Counted from the first letter of the stretch, positions 44,901 to 54,377 are shown. The stretch is DNA of 64,000 nt from Fructilactobacillus florum DSM 22689 = JCM 16035 (GCF_001436645.1 NZ_AYZI01000006.1:43218-107217), one strand, 5' to 3'. Made by a program: numbers and translations. Notes: generated by a model from the sequence alone, not told the origin.

Positions 44901-46780
44901 TGAGCTGGTTTTAAAACATTTTTAGCAATAAAACTCGCATATTTGCTAGATCCAGATTGCGTGGGGTGGGTTTGATCGGAAGCGAGTAAGCCGGAATGAT
45001 GACTAATGTATTCATTCCAATTAATAATTCGGAGATTGCGATATTGTTTTTCTGCAGCAGCTAGCTGCATATTGACAGAATTTTGCCATGGCTGGGTGGG
45101 AACGTGGACGTTAATCCAAAATACCTGACGCTTATCTCCGATAATTTGCATGATCTCATTGATCGTATCAGCGGTCACGTTACCGTTGGTACCTAATCCA
45201 ATGATTACATTTTTACCAAGGAGACCACGATCTGACAAGCTTTTAATTGTTGGAATACCAGCTTCTGCTTGACGAGCGACCTGGGCATCAATGTAGAGTT
45301 TTGGGAAGATGGCCTGCAAATCATCACGACCAGCTAGCATCACCGAATCTCCAATTGCACTGCCGGAAAGATTTTGCGCTACAGTTAGTTGTTTTGCTGT
45401 CAATCCATTTTTCTTAACGGCTTGTTGGTCTCGTTTTGATCGTTGAACGGCCTTCCCCTTTTTTATCTTTTGGGCGAGTGCTTGATTATGTTGTTTTTCG
45501 ACATTAGCATTTTTTTGAATTCTTTGGGCTAGTTGGGAATGGTTAGCCTGCTTAGGATTAATGGTGGTAGACTGGACAATTCCAAAGAGACCGATGATGG
45601 CGATGATACTCAGAATTAAACTTTGCCAAGTTAGCCGGGGGAGCAACTTGAGAAGTTGAGAAAACCAGCGCTGATAGTCATAATGACTGAAGGGAACTTG
45701 AACAAAGCGATACGACAATTCTGAGATGCTGATAATTAACAGCAATTCGATTAGAGCATAGCTAATGGGATGGTTGGCAACGTTCTTAAACCGAGCTGTA
45801 AAGAAGACAAACACGGGTAGTTGATAAACGTAAATTTCATAGCTACGCGAACCAAGCCAATTGAAAACGGGATTAGTTAAGAACCGATTCCAGTGACTAG
45901 TGTTAGCTATAACAGCCCACATTAACAGCACGGTAAAAATTGAAAATAGCAACATCCCACCATGGTATAGAAAGGCGGACTGGGCATGAACCGTCAAACC
46001 TAGAATTAGCATACCGCTTAGCCCAATGAGACCGACAATATCAAAGAAAAGCACTTGGTGTTGTTCAAAGTGCTGAAGTTTCCGCTTGCTGGGCCAAACC
46101 ATTGCTAATGCGGCACCTAAGAGAAGAGAGAACATCCGAGTATCAGTTCCATAATAAATTCGACTAGGATCAGTTCCTGGTTTGAAAAGCAAGGCCATCA
46201 AAATAACGGAGATAATTGATATTCCGATGGTAATCAAGAGAAGTCCGCGATAAGGGCTGTGATGCGGTCGAGAAGATCCTGATAACGATAATCCTAAAAT
46301 TACAATTAGGGGCCAGACAAGGTAAAATTGACCCTCGATGGAAAGCGTCCACAGATGAGTAAAGGGAGACTGAGTGCCAGCGAATTGCTGAAAATATGAC
46401 TGTCCGTTGGCGATTTCGTACCAATTGTAAACATAGCTGAGGTTGGTAACGACGCTTTGCCACAGATTTGCTAGCAAGTTTGACTGAAAAATAGTGATGA
46501 AAGTGGCTGTCAGCAGTAACATTACTATCAGAGTTGGATAAAGCTTCTTAAGCCGCTTGTACCAAAAATGGCCATAACGAAATTTTCCCGTGGTTTCATA
46601 TTCATGAAGCAAGTGATCGGTAACCAAATAACCAGATAGGGTCATAAAGACGGGAACTCCTAGGTAACCGCCACTAAAGATGGTTGGATTTAAGTGGTAA
46701 AGAATGACGCCAATAACTGCTAACGCCCGCATTCCAGTAAATCCGGTAATGAATCGATTTTTTGAAAGCTTAGGTTCCAT
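44894..46780 (-). CDS. oatA: Acyltransferase family protein with C-terminal SGNH domain (OatA-like)
   Basis: A 628-residue membrane enzyme. The N-terminal acyltransferase-3 domain (about residues 10-380) has 10-11 helices and FTGMRALAVIGVILYHL with its catalytic histidine. The extracellular C-terminus holds an SGNH hydrolase-like fold: AIGDSVMLAG (serine), GLGTNGNVT and DQTHPTQSG (Asp-His). This two-domain layout is that of OatA, which O-acetylates MurNAc and gives lysozyme resistance. A Lys/Gln-rich linker (about 410-460) connects the two. GAGGA precedes the ATG; a promoter lies at 46805-46833. Confidence 0.85.
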   Translation of the reverse strand: MEPKLSKNRFITGFTGMRALAVIGVILYHLNPTIFSGGYLGVPVFMTLSGYLVTDHLLHEYETTGKFRYGHFWYKRLKKLYPTLIVMLLLTATFITIFQSNLLANLWQSVVTNLSYVYNWYEIANGQSYFQQFAGTQSPFTHLWTLSIEGQFYLVWPLIVILGLSLSGSSRPHHSPYRGLLLITIGISIISVILMALLFKPGTDPSRIYYGTDTRMFSLLLGAALAMVWPSKRKLQHFEQHQVLFFDIVGLIGLSGMLILGLTVHAQSAFLYHGGMLLFSIFTVLLMWAVIANTSHWNRFLTNPVFNWLGSRSYEIYVYQLPVFVFFTARFKNVANHPISYALIELLLIISISELSYRFVQVPFSHYDYQRWFSQLLKLLPRLTWQSLILSIIAIIGLFGIVQSTTINPKQANHSQLAQRIQKNANVEKQHNQALAQKIKKGKAVQRSKRDQQAVKKNGLTAKQLTVAQNLSGSAIGDSVMLAGRDDLQAIFPKLYIDAQVARQAEAGIPTIKSLSDRGLLGKNVIIGLGTNGNVTADTINEIMQIIGDKRQVFWINVHVPTQPWQNSVNMQLAAAEKQYRNLRIINWNEYISHHSGLLASDQTHPTQSGSSKYASFIAKNVLKPAQK

Positions 46781-46804
46781 GATTGAAAATCCTCAATAGT
46801 TAGA

Positions 46805-46833
46805 ATTATGTAATCGTAAAAATTTGATTGCAA
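46805..46833 (-). promoter_or_regulatory. Promoter of the OatA-like gene
   Basis: On the minus strand TTGCAA (46828-46833) and CATAAT (46805-46810) with 17 bases between, 25 bases before the start codon. Confidence 0.5.
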
Positions 46834-46972
46834 GTTGCTTTAATCACATCTAATTATACGATATTTATTGGTCTGTACGGGGGAGTGGAGTTAAATCTAA
46901 GGGAAAAATAAATAACCGTTCTTTCTGATTGATGATATGGGGATTTTCATCCAGTTAAATGGCAACAATTAA

Positions 46973-47011
46973 AAAAAGGACCACTGCAACTAAGCAGTGG
47001 TCCTTTTTTGC
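46973..47011. terminator. Terminator of the AEC transporter gene
   Basis: AAAAAAAGGACCACTGC pairs with GCAGTGGTCCTTTTTT across a six-base loop. The distal arm comes within six bases of the AEC stop codon. Confidence 0.88.
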
Positions 47012-47016
47012 TAGAT

Positions 47017-47985
47017 TTAAATAAAATTAATGATAACCATGATGATGGGAACAACGACAATGAAGAGTACGGAAGACGTAACCACAATGTTTGTGGCAAA
47101 TTTGACATCACCATGATAAGTGTCAGCGAGAATGGGAAGCACGGAAAGTGCTGGAGTAGCTGACTGGATAATGAGAGTTTTCTGGAAGGTACTAAGCATT
47201 TGGATACCAAAGACTTTTAGTCCAATTAAAATGATAATTCCCATGATGATGGGAGAAATAACGAATCTCCCTAGTAAGGTCAGTACCACATCTCGATCCA
47301 GCCGCATATTTTTAAGTCCAAAGCTACGGAGCATAATTCCAATATAGATTAATGCTAGTGGAGTTACTAGCCCTCCAATACTAGTTAAGGTACTGGTAAC
47401 AAAGTGGGGTAATTGAGTAGCCGCTTGTGGCCAAAAGAAAATAAACGGCAATGCAACAATGAATCCCCAGAGTGGCACTGGTAGCAAGTGGTGCCAGTCG
47501 AATTTGACTTTTTGATTGGTGGGATCATCAGCAGCAATGATCCAGACGCCAACGGTCCAGATCACGATTGTATTGACGATGTAATAGACCAATAAATATG
47601 GGACAGATGGTTCTCCAAACAGTGCGACGTTCAAGGGTAGCCCAATGAAAACGGTGTTAGCCCCGTTAATGGCAGTCATCATTAGACCTCGACGTCCAGG
47701 TTTTACCTTGAATAATTTAGTTTCGAGCCAAGCTAAGAGATAGCCAATAATAATGGCTAAAATGACGTAGATTAAACCAGTTGAAAGAGTCGCTAACTGA
47801 GCTGGTTTGAACTTTTCCAGCATGGCCATGAAAATGGAAGCTGGTAGAGCAATGTTCATAATTAGTTTGGAAAGAGCTCCTGAAAACTTATCATCAAACC
47901 AACCCTTGCCCTGGCAGATATAACCAATGACAATCATAATCATGATTGAGAGTACACTTTGAATCGATGTCCAAAAAATTGTCAT
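47017..47985 (-). CDS. AEC family transporter (auxin efflux carrier-like, possible malate permease)
   Basis: A 322-residue membrane protein with ten helices in two inverted halves. The start SVLSIMIMIVIGYICQGKGWFD and the N-terminal MNIALPASIF motif, plus GANTVFIGLPLNVALFG and the C-terminal QSATPALSVLPILA, are typical of the AEC family. Lactic acid bacteria use one such protein (MleP) for malate uptake, but no malolactic enzyme is nearby, so the substrate is open. AGGAAG precedes the ATG. Its terminator is convergent-free and close by. Confidence 0.82.
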   Translation of the reverse strand: MTIFWTSIQSVLSIMIMIVIGYICQGKGWFDDKFSGALSKLIMNIALPASIFMAMLEKFKPAQLATLSTGLIYVILAIIIGYLLAWLETKLFKVKPGRRGLMMTAINGANTVFIGLPLNVALFGEPSVPYLLVYYIVNTIVIWTVGVWIIAADDPTNQKVKFDWHHLLPVPLWGFIVALPFIFFWPQAATQLPHFVTSTLTSIGGLVTPLALIYIGIMLRSFGLKNMRLDRDVVLTLLGRFVISPIIMGIIILIGLKVFGIQMLSTFQKTLIIQSATPALSVLPILADTYHGDVKFATNIVVTSSVLFIVVVPIIMVIINFI

Positions 47986-48115
47986 AATTTTGCTTCCTAA
48001 TAGTTAAATTATTCCCGTTATTTTATTGGGAACAAATTTAGTTTACCACAAATAAACGAAGCAATTGTCATTTAGCTTTAGCACGTGGAATATTTATTTA
48101 AAAAGCAAATTTGGA

Positions 48116-48715
48116 CTATTTGATGAGCCGAAAGCGTTGATTATCAGCAACATAATCCTTCGTAGCAGCAGGGGCTTCAATCGAGCCAAATGGCATTTCT
48201 GCCCGAAGCCGCCAATTTTTCGGAATTTCAAATTCACGTTGCACTGCTTCGTCGATCAGTGGATTATAGTGCTGATTGGAAGCACCGATTCCCATCTCCG
48301 CTAGTGCCATCCAAACCGCATAGTCGGCAATGCCTAGTCCCTGTTCGGACCAGTCATAAAAGTTCTCTGCATAGTTAGGGACGTCCGCTTCCAGTTTCTT
48401 GATCACGTCAGTATCTGTAAAGAGCATTACGGTGCCAAATCCAGATTTAAACGAGTTGTTGATTTTGTCGGACGTTTTTTGGAAAGCTGCTTCACTTTTT
48501 GCAATTGCATGTAGTTGCTCTAAAGTGATTTCCCATAGTTTCTGGTGAGCAGTACCGGTTAGAACAACTGCTCTAACTGATTGCGAATTAAAACTGGTAG
48601 GGGCCTCACGGACGGCCTTTTTAACAACATTGAAGATTTCTTCGGGGGTTTGAGATAACTTGTTTCCAAGGGCATAGATCGAACGGCGCTGTTGTTGTAA
48701 TTCATAAAAATTCAT
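48116..48715 (-). CDS. Nitroreductase family protein (FMN-dependent)
   Basis: A 199-residue flavoprotein. QQQRRSIYALGNKLSQTPEEI with the Arg-Arg-Ser phosphate-binding motif, APTSFNSQSVRAVVLTG and GIGASNQHYNPLID assign it to the NfsB-like nitroreductase group that reduces nitro compounds and quinones with NAD(P)H. AAAGGAG precedes the ATG. It is monocistronic, divergent from the DUF4097 gene, and no regulator is adjacent. Confidence 0.88.
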   Translation of the reverse strand: MNFYELQQQRRSIYALGNKLSQTPEEIFNVVKKAVREAPTSFNSQSVRAVVLTGTAHQKLWEITLEQLHAIAKSEAAFQKTSDKINNSFKSGFGTVMLFTDTDVIKKLEADVPNYAENFYDWSEQGLGIADYAVWMALAEMGIGASNQHYNPLIDEAVQREFEIPKNWRLRAEMPFGSIEAPAATKDYVADNQRFRLIK

Positions 48716-48855
48716 TGGTAAGACTCCTTTAGATGGTTAAATTTGTTTCTAAGCCATTGTAACTGGTTTATCTTTGAAAATGCATGTGATTTGCTTACTT
48801 TTTATAAGTTGTGTAATTTGGTGCGCTTTTAGGTGCAATTGAAATGATGGTAATG

Positions 48856-48877
48856 TAAAATAGACACGTGTCTATTT
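48856..48877 (+). promoter_or_regulatory. Palindromic operator over the -10 of the DUF4097 gene
   Basis: AAATAGACACGTGTCTATTT (48858-48877) is a perfect 20-base palindrome. It begins within the TAAAAT hexamer at 48856-48861, a likely -10. It has no loop, so it suits a dimeric repressor better than a terminator. It is 27 bases before the start codon. Confidence 0.5.
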
Positions 48878-48903
48878 TTTGTTGATGAAAGGATGAGGTT
48901 TTA

Positions 48904-49683
48904 ATGAAAAAACATGGAATTTGTAGTAAAGCTGGTTTGGTTGCGATCGGGGTAGGGCTATTTATGTTGCTGACCTTCGGACAATCATCAAGCGCTTCTG
49001 CTAAAACAACGCAACAATCGGTGGCGTCCTTTAACAAGGTAAAGGTTAATCTAGTTAGTAATGATTTAAAAATAACTACCGGGGATCATTTTAGTGTTAA
49101 GACTACTAATGACAAACGCTTGAAACCACGGATTGAAGTTAAGGATGGAACTTTGCAAATTAAAGCTTCCAAGAAGCAAGCACAGGCTAACCAGCACAAT
49201 AAGTGGGCTACTGTGGAGATTACGTTGCCAAAGGGTCAGCAATTAGAAAATTTGGAGTATCAAAACGTTAATGGCGATCTATATGTCGATCAACAAGAGA
49301 TTGATAAAGCCAATCTTGAGTCTAATACTGGTTCGGTAAAAATCAAACGAAGTACTATCAATCAGGGGTCGACCGTTAGCTTGGATAATGGGGGTTTGAC
49401 GATCACTAAGGGTCGCTTAGAAGGAGGAGTCTTTAACCTTAAAAATGGTAATTTGCAGATGCATAATGTGAGTCAGCGAGGGACTACTAAAATATCCAAT
49501 AAAAATGGTGATAATGAAGTTATTGGGGCAAATCGTAAATCCGGGTATGCTTTGAAAACTAACAATGGTACGAACAAGTTATTTAAAAAGACTACCGATG
49601 ATCATCAGCTGACCCAGAAATCGAAAAATAGCAATCAATTGAGTTTGACAAACGAAAATGGTGATAACACTATCAAGGAATAA
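48904..49683 (+). CDS. Secreted DUF4097 family protein
   Basis: A 259-residue protein with an N-terminal signal (KKHGICSKAGLVAIGVGLFM, cleavage after SASA) followed by a repetitive beta-helix-like domain. Repeated motifs such as NGDLYVDQQEI, NTGSVKIKRS and NGGLTITKG are characteristic of DUF4097, the LiaG/YvlB-type adhesin-like domain. In Firmicutes such genes often sit in envelope-stress loci. AAAGGATGAGG precedes the ATG. A palindromic operator covers its promoter. Its role is unknown; a cell-surface envelope-stress function is an inference. Confidence 0.78.
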   Translation: MKKHGICSKAGLVAIGVGLFMLLTFGQSSSASAKTTQQSVASFNKVKVNLVSNDLKITTGDHFSVKTTNDKRLKPRIEVKDGTLQIKASKKQAQANQHNKWATVEITLPKGQQLENLEYQNVNGDLYVDQQEIDKANLESNTGSVKIKRSTINQGSTVSLDNGGLTITKGRLEGGVFNLKNGNLQMHNVSQRGTTKISNKNGDNEVIGANRKSGYALKTNNGTNKLFKKTTDDHQLTQKSKNSNQLSLTNENGDNTIKE

Positions 49684-49688
49684 TAATC

Positions 49689-49727
49689 AAAAAAGCAGCC
49701 CACCGGATAGGTAGGGCTGCTTTTTTT
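49689..49727. terminator. Bidirectional terminator between the DUF4097 gene and dacA
   Basis: AAAAAAGCAGCCC pairs with GGGCTGCTTTTTTT across a 12-base loop. The dacA stop codon overlaps its far end. Confidence 0.85.
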
Positions 49728-51054
49728 ATGAGCGATTTAGATGACGATGGCGATATTTCCAGAATTGGTAAAGTAGCCAGCCGAGCAAGCAAACTAATAA
49801 CAGTAGTTCCAAAAAGCCAAGCAACATTTTAGAAATATTGACCGGGTTACTAGTTACAAAAACAACATTTGTAGTTAGTTGATTATGTGGTAGTAGGGGG
49901 AAAGGAGGTTGATTTTTAATCAGTAATTTACCAATAATCTGATTTTTAAGAATGGGTGCTAATGGGGTTTGAAAAATCTTGCCATGTTCATTAGTAACAA
50001 AATCTGTTTTTAATTTGTCTCCGACGGGCAACCAATATGTTTTGGATTCGGCTGGTTTAATTGCTGTGGTGGTTTTTTTCCCGTTGGGGATGTTGATACT
50101 TTTGGTCGGTAGAGCATTCCTACTCGCCGAATGGGGTTGTAATTTTTGTTTAATTTGTTGCAGTAAACGCTCGGTTTGTGAGAACCGTTCTCCTTTCGGT
50201 GCATCTAAGATTACCGTAATAATTCGAGTTTGTTTTTGGGCTCCTGTACTAACAAGACTTTCACCAGTGGCATTAGTACCAGTCTTGAGTCCATCGATTT
50301 TAAACGGTTGACTGCTTCCAATTAGTTTATTTGTATTTTGATAATTTTGAGTCTCCCAGTGAAGTTGGGGTTGGTTAGTAATTTGGAGAACCTGGGGATA
50401 TTTTTTTATAAGTTGTTGGCTTAGAATAGCCATTCCAGTTGCCGACATCTGATTAGTAGTCGTTGGTTTTAACTTAGGATTGCTTAGTGAACCAAGCTCT
50501 TGATTGTTTAGACCACAAGCATTGTAAAGTTTAGCGTCTTTGATTCCCAATTTTTGAGTAGTTCGTTGCATCAGCTTGGCAAAATTATTGGAATTACCAG
50601 CGATCCGATTGCCGAGCGCCATCGCAGCGGCATTTGCTGAACAAATCAAGCTGGCATTTAAAAGGTCTCGGACGGGATAACTTTTCCCAGCTTGCAGTGG
50701 GACGTTGGTAAAGTTTGTATTTTGACTCAGCTGAGCCTCTGCCGGCGAGATTTTTACGGGAGTGTCCCAGTGTAAATGTTGGTGCTGAATTTCATTTAAG
50801 ACAATGTAGGTTGTAACTAACTTGCTAAGCGAAGCAATTGGAACGAGATGGTCTGGGACTTTTTGGTAAATAATTTGACCACTAGTGGCATCGATAGCGA
50901 GGGCACTTTTGGCAGTGATACTTGCATCCTGCGCAAGCACCGGATTAGCCGGTTGGGCATGAGAAATAATAACGTTGGTTGTACTAATTGCCACTATCGT
51001 GGTTAGCAAACAAATAAAAACATGAGTTAGGGAAAACTTTTTAATGAAGACCAA
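49726..51054 (-). CDS. dacA: D-alanyl-D-alanine carboxypeptidase (low-molecular-weight PBP)
   Basis: A 442-residue penicillin-binding protein. An N-terminal helix or signal (about residues 7-30) precedes the transpeptidase fold: ASLSKLVTTYI (SxxK), CSANAAAMALG (SxN) and DGLKTGTNATG (KTG). A C-terminal helix (LLGFLELLLLVCLLGWLLY) and basic tail anchor it in the membrane. It trims the terminal D-Ala of peptidoglycan stems. The start is taken as a TTG at 51054, nine bases after AAAGGA; the ATG at 51063 is only one base from that site. Either is possible. Confidence 0.88.
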   Translation of the reverse strand: MVFIKKFSLTHVFICLLTTIVAISTTNVIISHAQPANPVLAQDASITAKSALAIDATSGQIIYQKVPDHLVPIASLSKLVTTYIVLNEIQHQHLHWDTPVKISPAEAQLSQNTNFTNVPLQAGKSYPVRDLLNASLICSANAAAMALGNRIAGNSNNFAKLMQRTTQKLGIKDAKLYNACGLNNQELGSLSNPKLKPTTTNQMSATGMAILSQQLIKKYPQVLQITNQPQLHWETQNYQNTNKLIGSSQPFKIDGLKTGTNATGESLVSTGAQKQTRIITVILDAPKGERFSQTERLLQQIKQKLQPHSASRNALPTKSINIPNGKKTTTAIKPAESKTYWLPVGDKLKTDFVTNEHGKIFQTPLAPILKNQIIGKLLIKNQPPFPLLPHNQLTTNVVFVTSNPVNISKMLLGFLELLLLVCLLGWLLYQFWKYRHRHLNRS

Positions 51055-51204
51055 AGCAATCATTCCTTTACAGTAAAATTTAAGGACGAATTATTAATTT
51101 ACTATGTATGTAATAATGCTAATAATTAGATAACACCTATAACATTAGCATAGGGGTAGTTTTTGGTAAAGGGTCTCAGGTTTACTTAGGTTAAATCCAA
51201 CTAG

Positions 51205-51255
51205 AAAAAAGTCCCGATCCTTAATCCTAACGTATCCAGGATTAAGGATCGGGAC
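51205..51255 (-). terminator. Terminator of the acyltransferase gene
   Basis: An 18-bp perfect stem (GTCCCGATCCTTAATCCT with its complement) and nine-base loop, followed by six U on the minus strand. Confidence 0.88.
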
Positions 51256-51290
51256 CAAACCGTGTAAATGTAAGTTATATTAATAATTTA

Positions 51291-52310
51291 CTAGGGTAAA
51301 ATAAAACGCAACCATTTAAATTTTTTGGCGTTATAAATTAACAAGGCACAGATAATATAAGTAATTACTGGCATGATCCAAACATAGCTAAAACTGGTAT
51401 AGCTGACCTTGAAAATCTTCTCAAAAAGATGATAGAACAACGGATGTAAAATGTAGATTCCAAGACTAGTTGAAGCTAGTTTGGCAACGAAAGTAGCATG
51501 CTTATTAAGAAAATCACTCTTTTCTGCGCCTTTTTTGATAATTAAATAGATCCCCGTTGCGTAAAAGAATATGAACAACCCATTTCCGGCGAGTTTACCA
51601 AAATTCAAAAGATTCAAACAAATCGATATTAACAGCGCAGTTATACCCGCTCCCATTAAAATTCGTTGAAAATTTTCAGAGAAGTAGTTCGCTTTAATTA
51701 GGTAACCTAAAATGAAAAAACTAACGAACGAAGATGCGATTGGATTGATCTGGACGCCGTTTTCACCACCAATTAACTTGATTTTAAAAAGGGTGGCAAT
51801 AAAGGGATACAGATAGCCACCAACGAAACCTAAGCCAGCTAGGTAGCATAATATTTTTTTGTGGTTATCTGCAAGAATGGCTAAGACGGGGGTAAGTAAG
51901 TATAGCAAGATGATGGCATAAAAGAACCAGAAAATATTTATAATATTGTTATTCAAAAAGCTAACGATAAAGTCACTGATACTGGGATTGTGGTGTGGAA
52001 TTGGACCAGGAAAAGCAGTTTCTCTGATGTCATATAGATACCACAAAATGCTCCATGCAACTAGAGGAATCCCGACGCGTTTCCAGCGTTTGATTAGGAA
52101 AGTCTTGGTAGAATACTTTTGTCGATAGTCTAACAGCATTGCTCCGGAATTCATGAAAAATAGATAAACCGCTGGAATAAAGATCAATTGGATGATCCCA
52201 TTTTTCAAGACCTGTCCATTAGTGTAAGAATACTGGGATGAATGTAGCATTAAAACAGAAAAAATTGCAATAATGTTAATAACATCGATGTAAATGATTC
52301 TTTTTTTCAT
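51291..52310 (-). CDS. Acyltransferase-3 family membrane protein (WecH-like)
   Basis: A 339-residue integral membrane protein with about ten helices. YIDVINIIAIFSVLMLHSS places the conserved histidine in the first helix, and VAWSILWYLYDIRE and the C-terminal GIYILHPLFYHL are typical of acyltransferase family 3. Unlike the OatA-like protein it has no SGNH domain. It probably acetylates a surface polysaccharide, teichoic acid or exopolysaccharide intermediate. AGGAAC lies eight bases before the ATG. It is divergent from the repeat-bearing autolysin. Confidence 0.82.
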   Translation of the reverse strand: MKKRIIYIDVINIIAIFSVLMLHSSQYSYTNGQVLKNGIIQLIFIPAVYLFFMNSGAMLLDYRQKYSTKTFLIKRWKRVGIPLVAWSILWYLYDIRETAFPGPIPHHNPSISDFIVSFLNNNIINIFWFFYAIILLYLLTPVLAILADNHKKILCYLAGLGFVGGYLYPFIATLFKIKLIGGENGVQINPIASSFVSFFILGYLIKANYFSENFQRILMGAGITALLISICLNLLNFGKLAGNGLFIFFYATGIYLIIKKGAEKSDFLNKHATFVAKLASTSLGIYILHPLFYHLFEKIFKVSYTSFSYVWIMPVITYIICALLIYNAKKFKWLRFILP

Positions 52311-52457
52311 TATAAGTTCCTATTTGTTGGTATTTTAATATAGTTTTAATACAACTGTAACAATCGCTTGTTAACAGTATATTATGATGTAAATTGTATA
52401 GAAAATATCAAAATTGTCAACTTAATAAATTACAATGTTAGCCAAATGGAGGCGTTT

Positions 52458-54221
52458 ATGTTTTCTGATAATCGGGAAAAGAAGACAAGGTTCAAGATGT
52501 ATAAAGCTGGTAAAGTATGGGTAGTTGCAGGAGCTACCTTTGTGACACTACTGGGGCTAGGAAATTTGGCTAGTCATGCTGATGATAGCAACCCAACTAA
52601 TAAGATACAGCCAGCTCAAGTCACGACGCCGAAAGGTGAAGCGGTTGCGTCCAATCAGCCAGCGACTGCGCAAGTAGTTTCTGAACAGCAGTCCACTTCA
52701 TCTACGTCCAAGCAAACTTCGGACGATTTAGCTAGCCAGACTAGTGCACCAGCTGAACAAAAAACGCCGGAATCACCTGCACCTGAGCAGACCACACCTC
52801 AGAATGATGATTCTCAACCGACAGCTAATAACGAAAAAAATGAGCAACAGGATCAGAATAATGATCGATCTCAAAATAACAGTGTTGAAAAAAATAGTTC
52901 TGATGCAAATAGCCATGAGCAACCGGTGGCTAAGCAAGATGATGATCAAGCCGGAGAGCAATCTGCTCAAGAAACAAACCAACCTAGCTCTTCTGATTCT
53001 CAGCAACCAACGACAAATGAGCAGTCAGAACAAGCTAAACCAGAGGTAGCTGCTGAAAAAGTAATTCCAGATGGCTGGAATAGTGATCATACTATGTACG
53101 CCCAAAATGGTCAGTATTTGAGTGGAGTTCACTACATTACGCCTGACAATACTTACTTTGCTTTTGACGCTCAGACTCATCAAATGGTGCGCAATGCCTA
53201 CATTGAATCACAGTGGGGCATGTGGTACATGTTCGGTGGTGACGGTCGGATTGCGACCCGAGTAACACCGTACATGGGGACGTATTACTACTTTGATCCT
53301 AGTACGTATCTCCGAGTTGATAATGCCTACGTGGAGTCACAGTGGGGCATGTGGTACATGTTCGGTGGTGACGGTCGGATTGCGACCCGAGTAACGCCGT
53401 ACATGGGGACGTATTACTACTTTGATCCTAGTACGTATCTTCGAGTTGATAATGCCTACGTGGAATCACAGTGGGGCATGTGGTACATGTTCGGTGGTGA
53501 CGGTCGGATTGCAACTCGAGTAACACCGTACATGGGAACGTATTATTACTTTGATCCTAGTACGTATCTTCGGGTTGATAATAACTACGTGGAATCACAG
53601 TGGGGCATGTGGTACATGTTCGGCGATGATGGTCGGATTGTAACGGGACTTCGTGACTGGTTTGGCTCAACGTATTATTTTGATCCAAGCACCTATTTAA
53701 AAGTAACGAATGACGTTGTTAATGTTGGCAACAATACCGTTGCTTACTTTAACGACTGGGGACAACTAGCTTACAAAACCTCTAATTCGTTTATTGGGTC
53801 GTTACTAAGCGGAGCCATTCAAACGTGGAAACAATATGGGATTTTGCCAAGTCTATCGATTGCACAAGCAATTTGTGAGAGTAGTTGGGGTAATGCTGCT
53901 CCAGGCAATAATCTTTTTGGAATCAAAGGTTCATATAATGGAATGTCCCAACTTTTGTGGACTTGGGAAGTTTATAATGGGCGTTCCGTTCACATTCAAG
54001 ACTGGTTTAGAGCTTATCCTAGTTTGGCCGAAAGTATTCAAGATCATGGACGTTTTCTCTATGTAAACTCGCGGTATTCGAACCTACTATGGAATCGAAA
54101 CTATGTTGATGTTTGTTATAAGATTAAACAAGATGGTTATGCAACATCACCAACTTATGCTACTACTTTGATTAATATCATTGAGTACAACGGTCTAAAC
54201 TGGATTGACCAAGCACTTTAA
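52458..54221 (+). CDS. Secreted glucosaminidase autolysin with KxYKxGKxW signal and tandem 43-residue cell-wall repeats
   Basis: A 587-residue surface protein. Residues 12-38 carry the KMYKAGKVWVVAGATFVTLLG KxYKxGKxW signal. A Gln/Ser/Thr/Glu-rich linker (about 45-205) follows. Residues about 245-415 hold four tandem 43-residue aromatic repeats (QWGMWYMFGGDGRIATRV and YYYFDPSTYLRVDN), resembling glucan/choline-binding-like wall repeats. The C-terminal 140 residues form a glucosaminidase domain with the catalytic glutamate in AQAICESSWG. It cuts peptidoglycan glycan strands. The ATG at 52458 has GGAGG five bases upstream; a longer frame from 52368 is rejected. Confidence 0.85.
   Translation: MFSDNREKKTRFKMYKAGKVWVVAGATFVTLLGLGNLASHADDSNPTNKIQPAQVTTPKGEAVASNQPATAQVVSEQQSTSSTSKQTSDDLASQTSAPAEQKTPESPAPEQTTPQNDDSQPTANNEKNEQQDQNNDRSQNNSVEKNSSDANSHEQPVAKQDDDQAGEQSAQETNQPSSSDSQQPTTNEQSEQAKPEVAAEKVIPDGWNSDHTMYAQNGQYLSGVHYITPDNTYFAFDAQTHQMVRNAYIESQWGMWYMFGGDGRIATRVTPYMGTYYYFDPSTYLRVDNAYVESQWGMWYMFGGDGRIATRVTPYMGTYYYFDPSTYLRVDNAYVESQWGMWYMFGGDGRIATRVTPYMGTYYYFDPSTYLRVDNNYVESQWGMWYMFGDDGRIVTGLRDWFGSTYYFDPSTYLKVTNDVVNVGNNTVAYFNDWGQLAYKTSNSFIGSLLSGAIQTWKQYGILPSLSIAQAICESSWGNAAPGNNLFGIKGSYNGMSQLLWTWEVYNGRSVHIQDWFRAYPSLAESIQDHGRFLYVNSRYSNLLWNRNYVDVCYKIKQDGYATSPTYATTLINIIEYNGLNWIDQAL
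53190..53705 (+). repeat. Four tandem 129-base repeats inside the autolysin gene
   Basis: CAGTGGGGCA recurs at 53211, 53340, 53469 and 53598, an exact period of 129 bases (43 codons). The first three units differ from each other at only a few bases, while the fourth diverges in its second half (ATGATGGTCGG, then TAACGGGACTT). Such near-identity means recent duplication or gene conversion, and unit number could vary among strains. Confidence 0.92.
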
Positions 54222-54224
54222 TTT

Positions 54225-54268
54225 AAAACCCAGGCAGTTATCAGTAATGATAACTGCCTGGGTTTTTT
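54225..54268 (+). terminator. Terminator of the autolysin gene
   Basis: AAAACCCAGGCAGTTATCA pairs with its complement across a four-base loop, followed by six T, four bases after the stop. Confidence 0.92.
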
Positions 54269-54377
54269 AATGGTTTATTATACTAGTTTTTTTAGTTGTT
54301 TTTTCACCAGCATCAAGCAAAAACAGTAGTTACTCGTGGCCGATGAAAAGGTTGGCAAGTAATTTATATTAGATTAA

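Noticed and set aside
52368..52457. Longer start for the glucosaminidase
   Set aside because: GGAGG directly before the ATG at 52458 and the usual short lead before KxYKxGKxW favour the shorter form.
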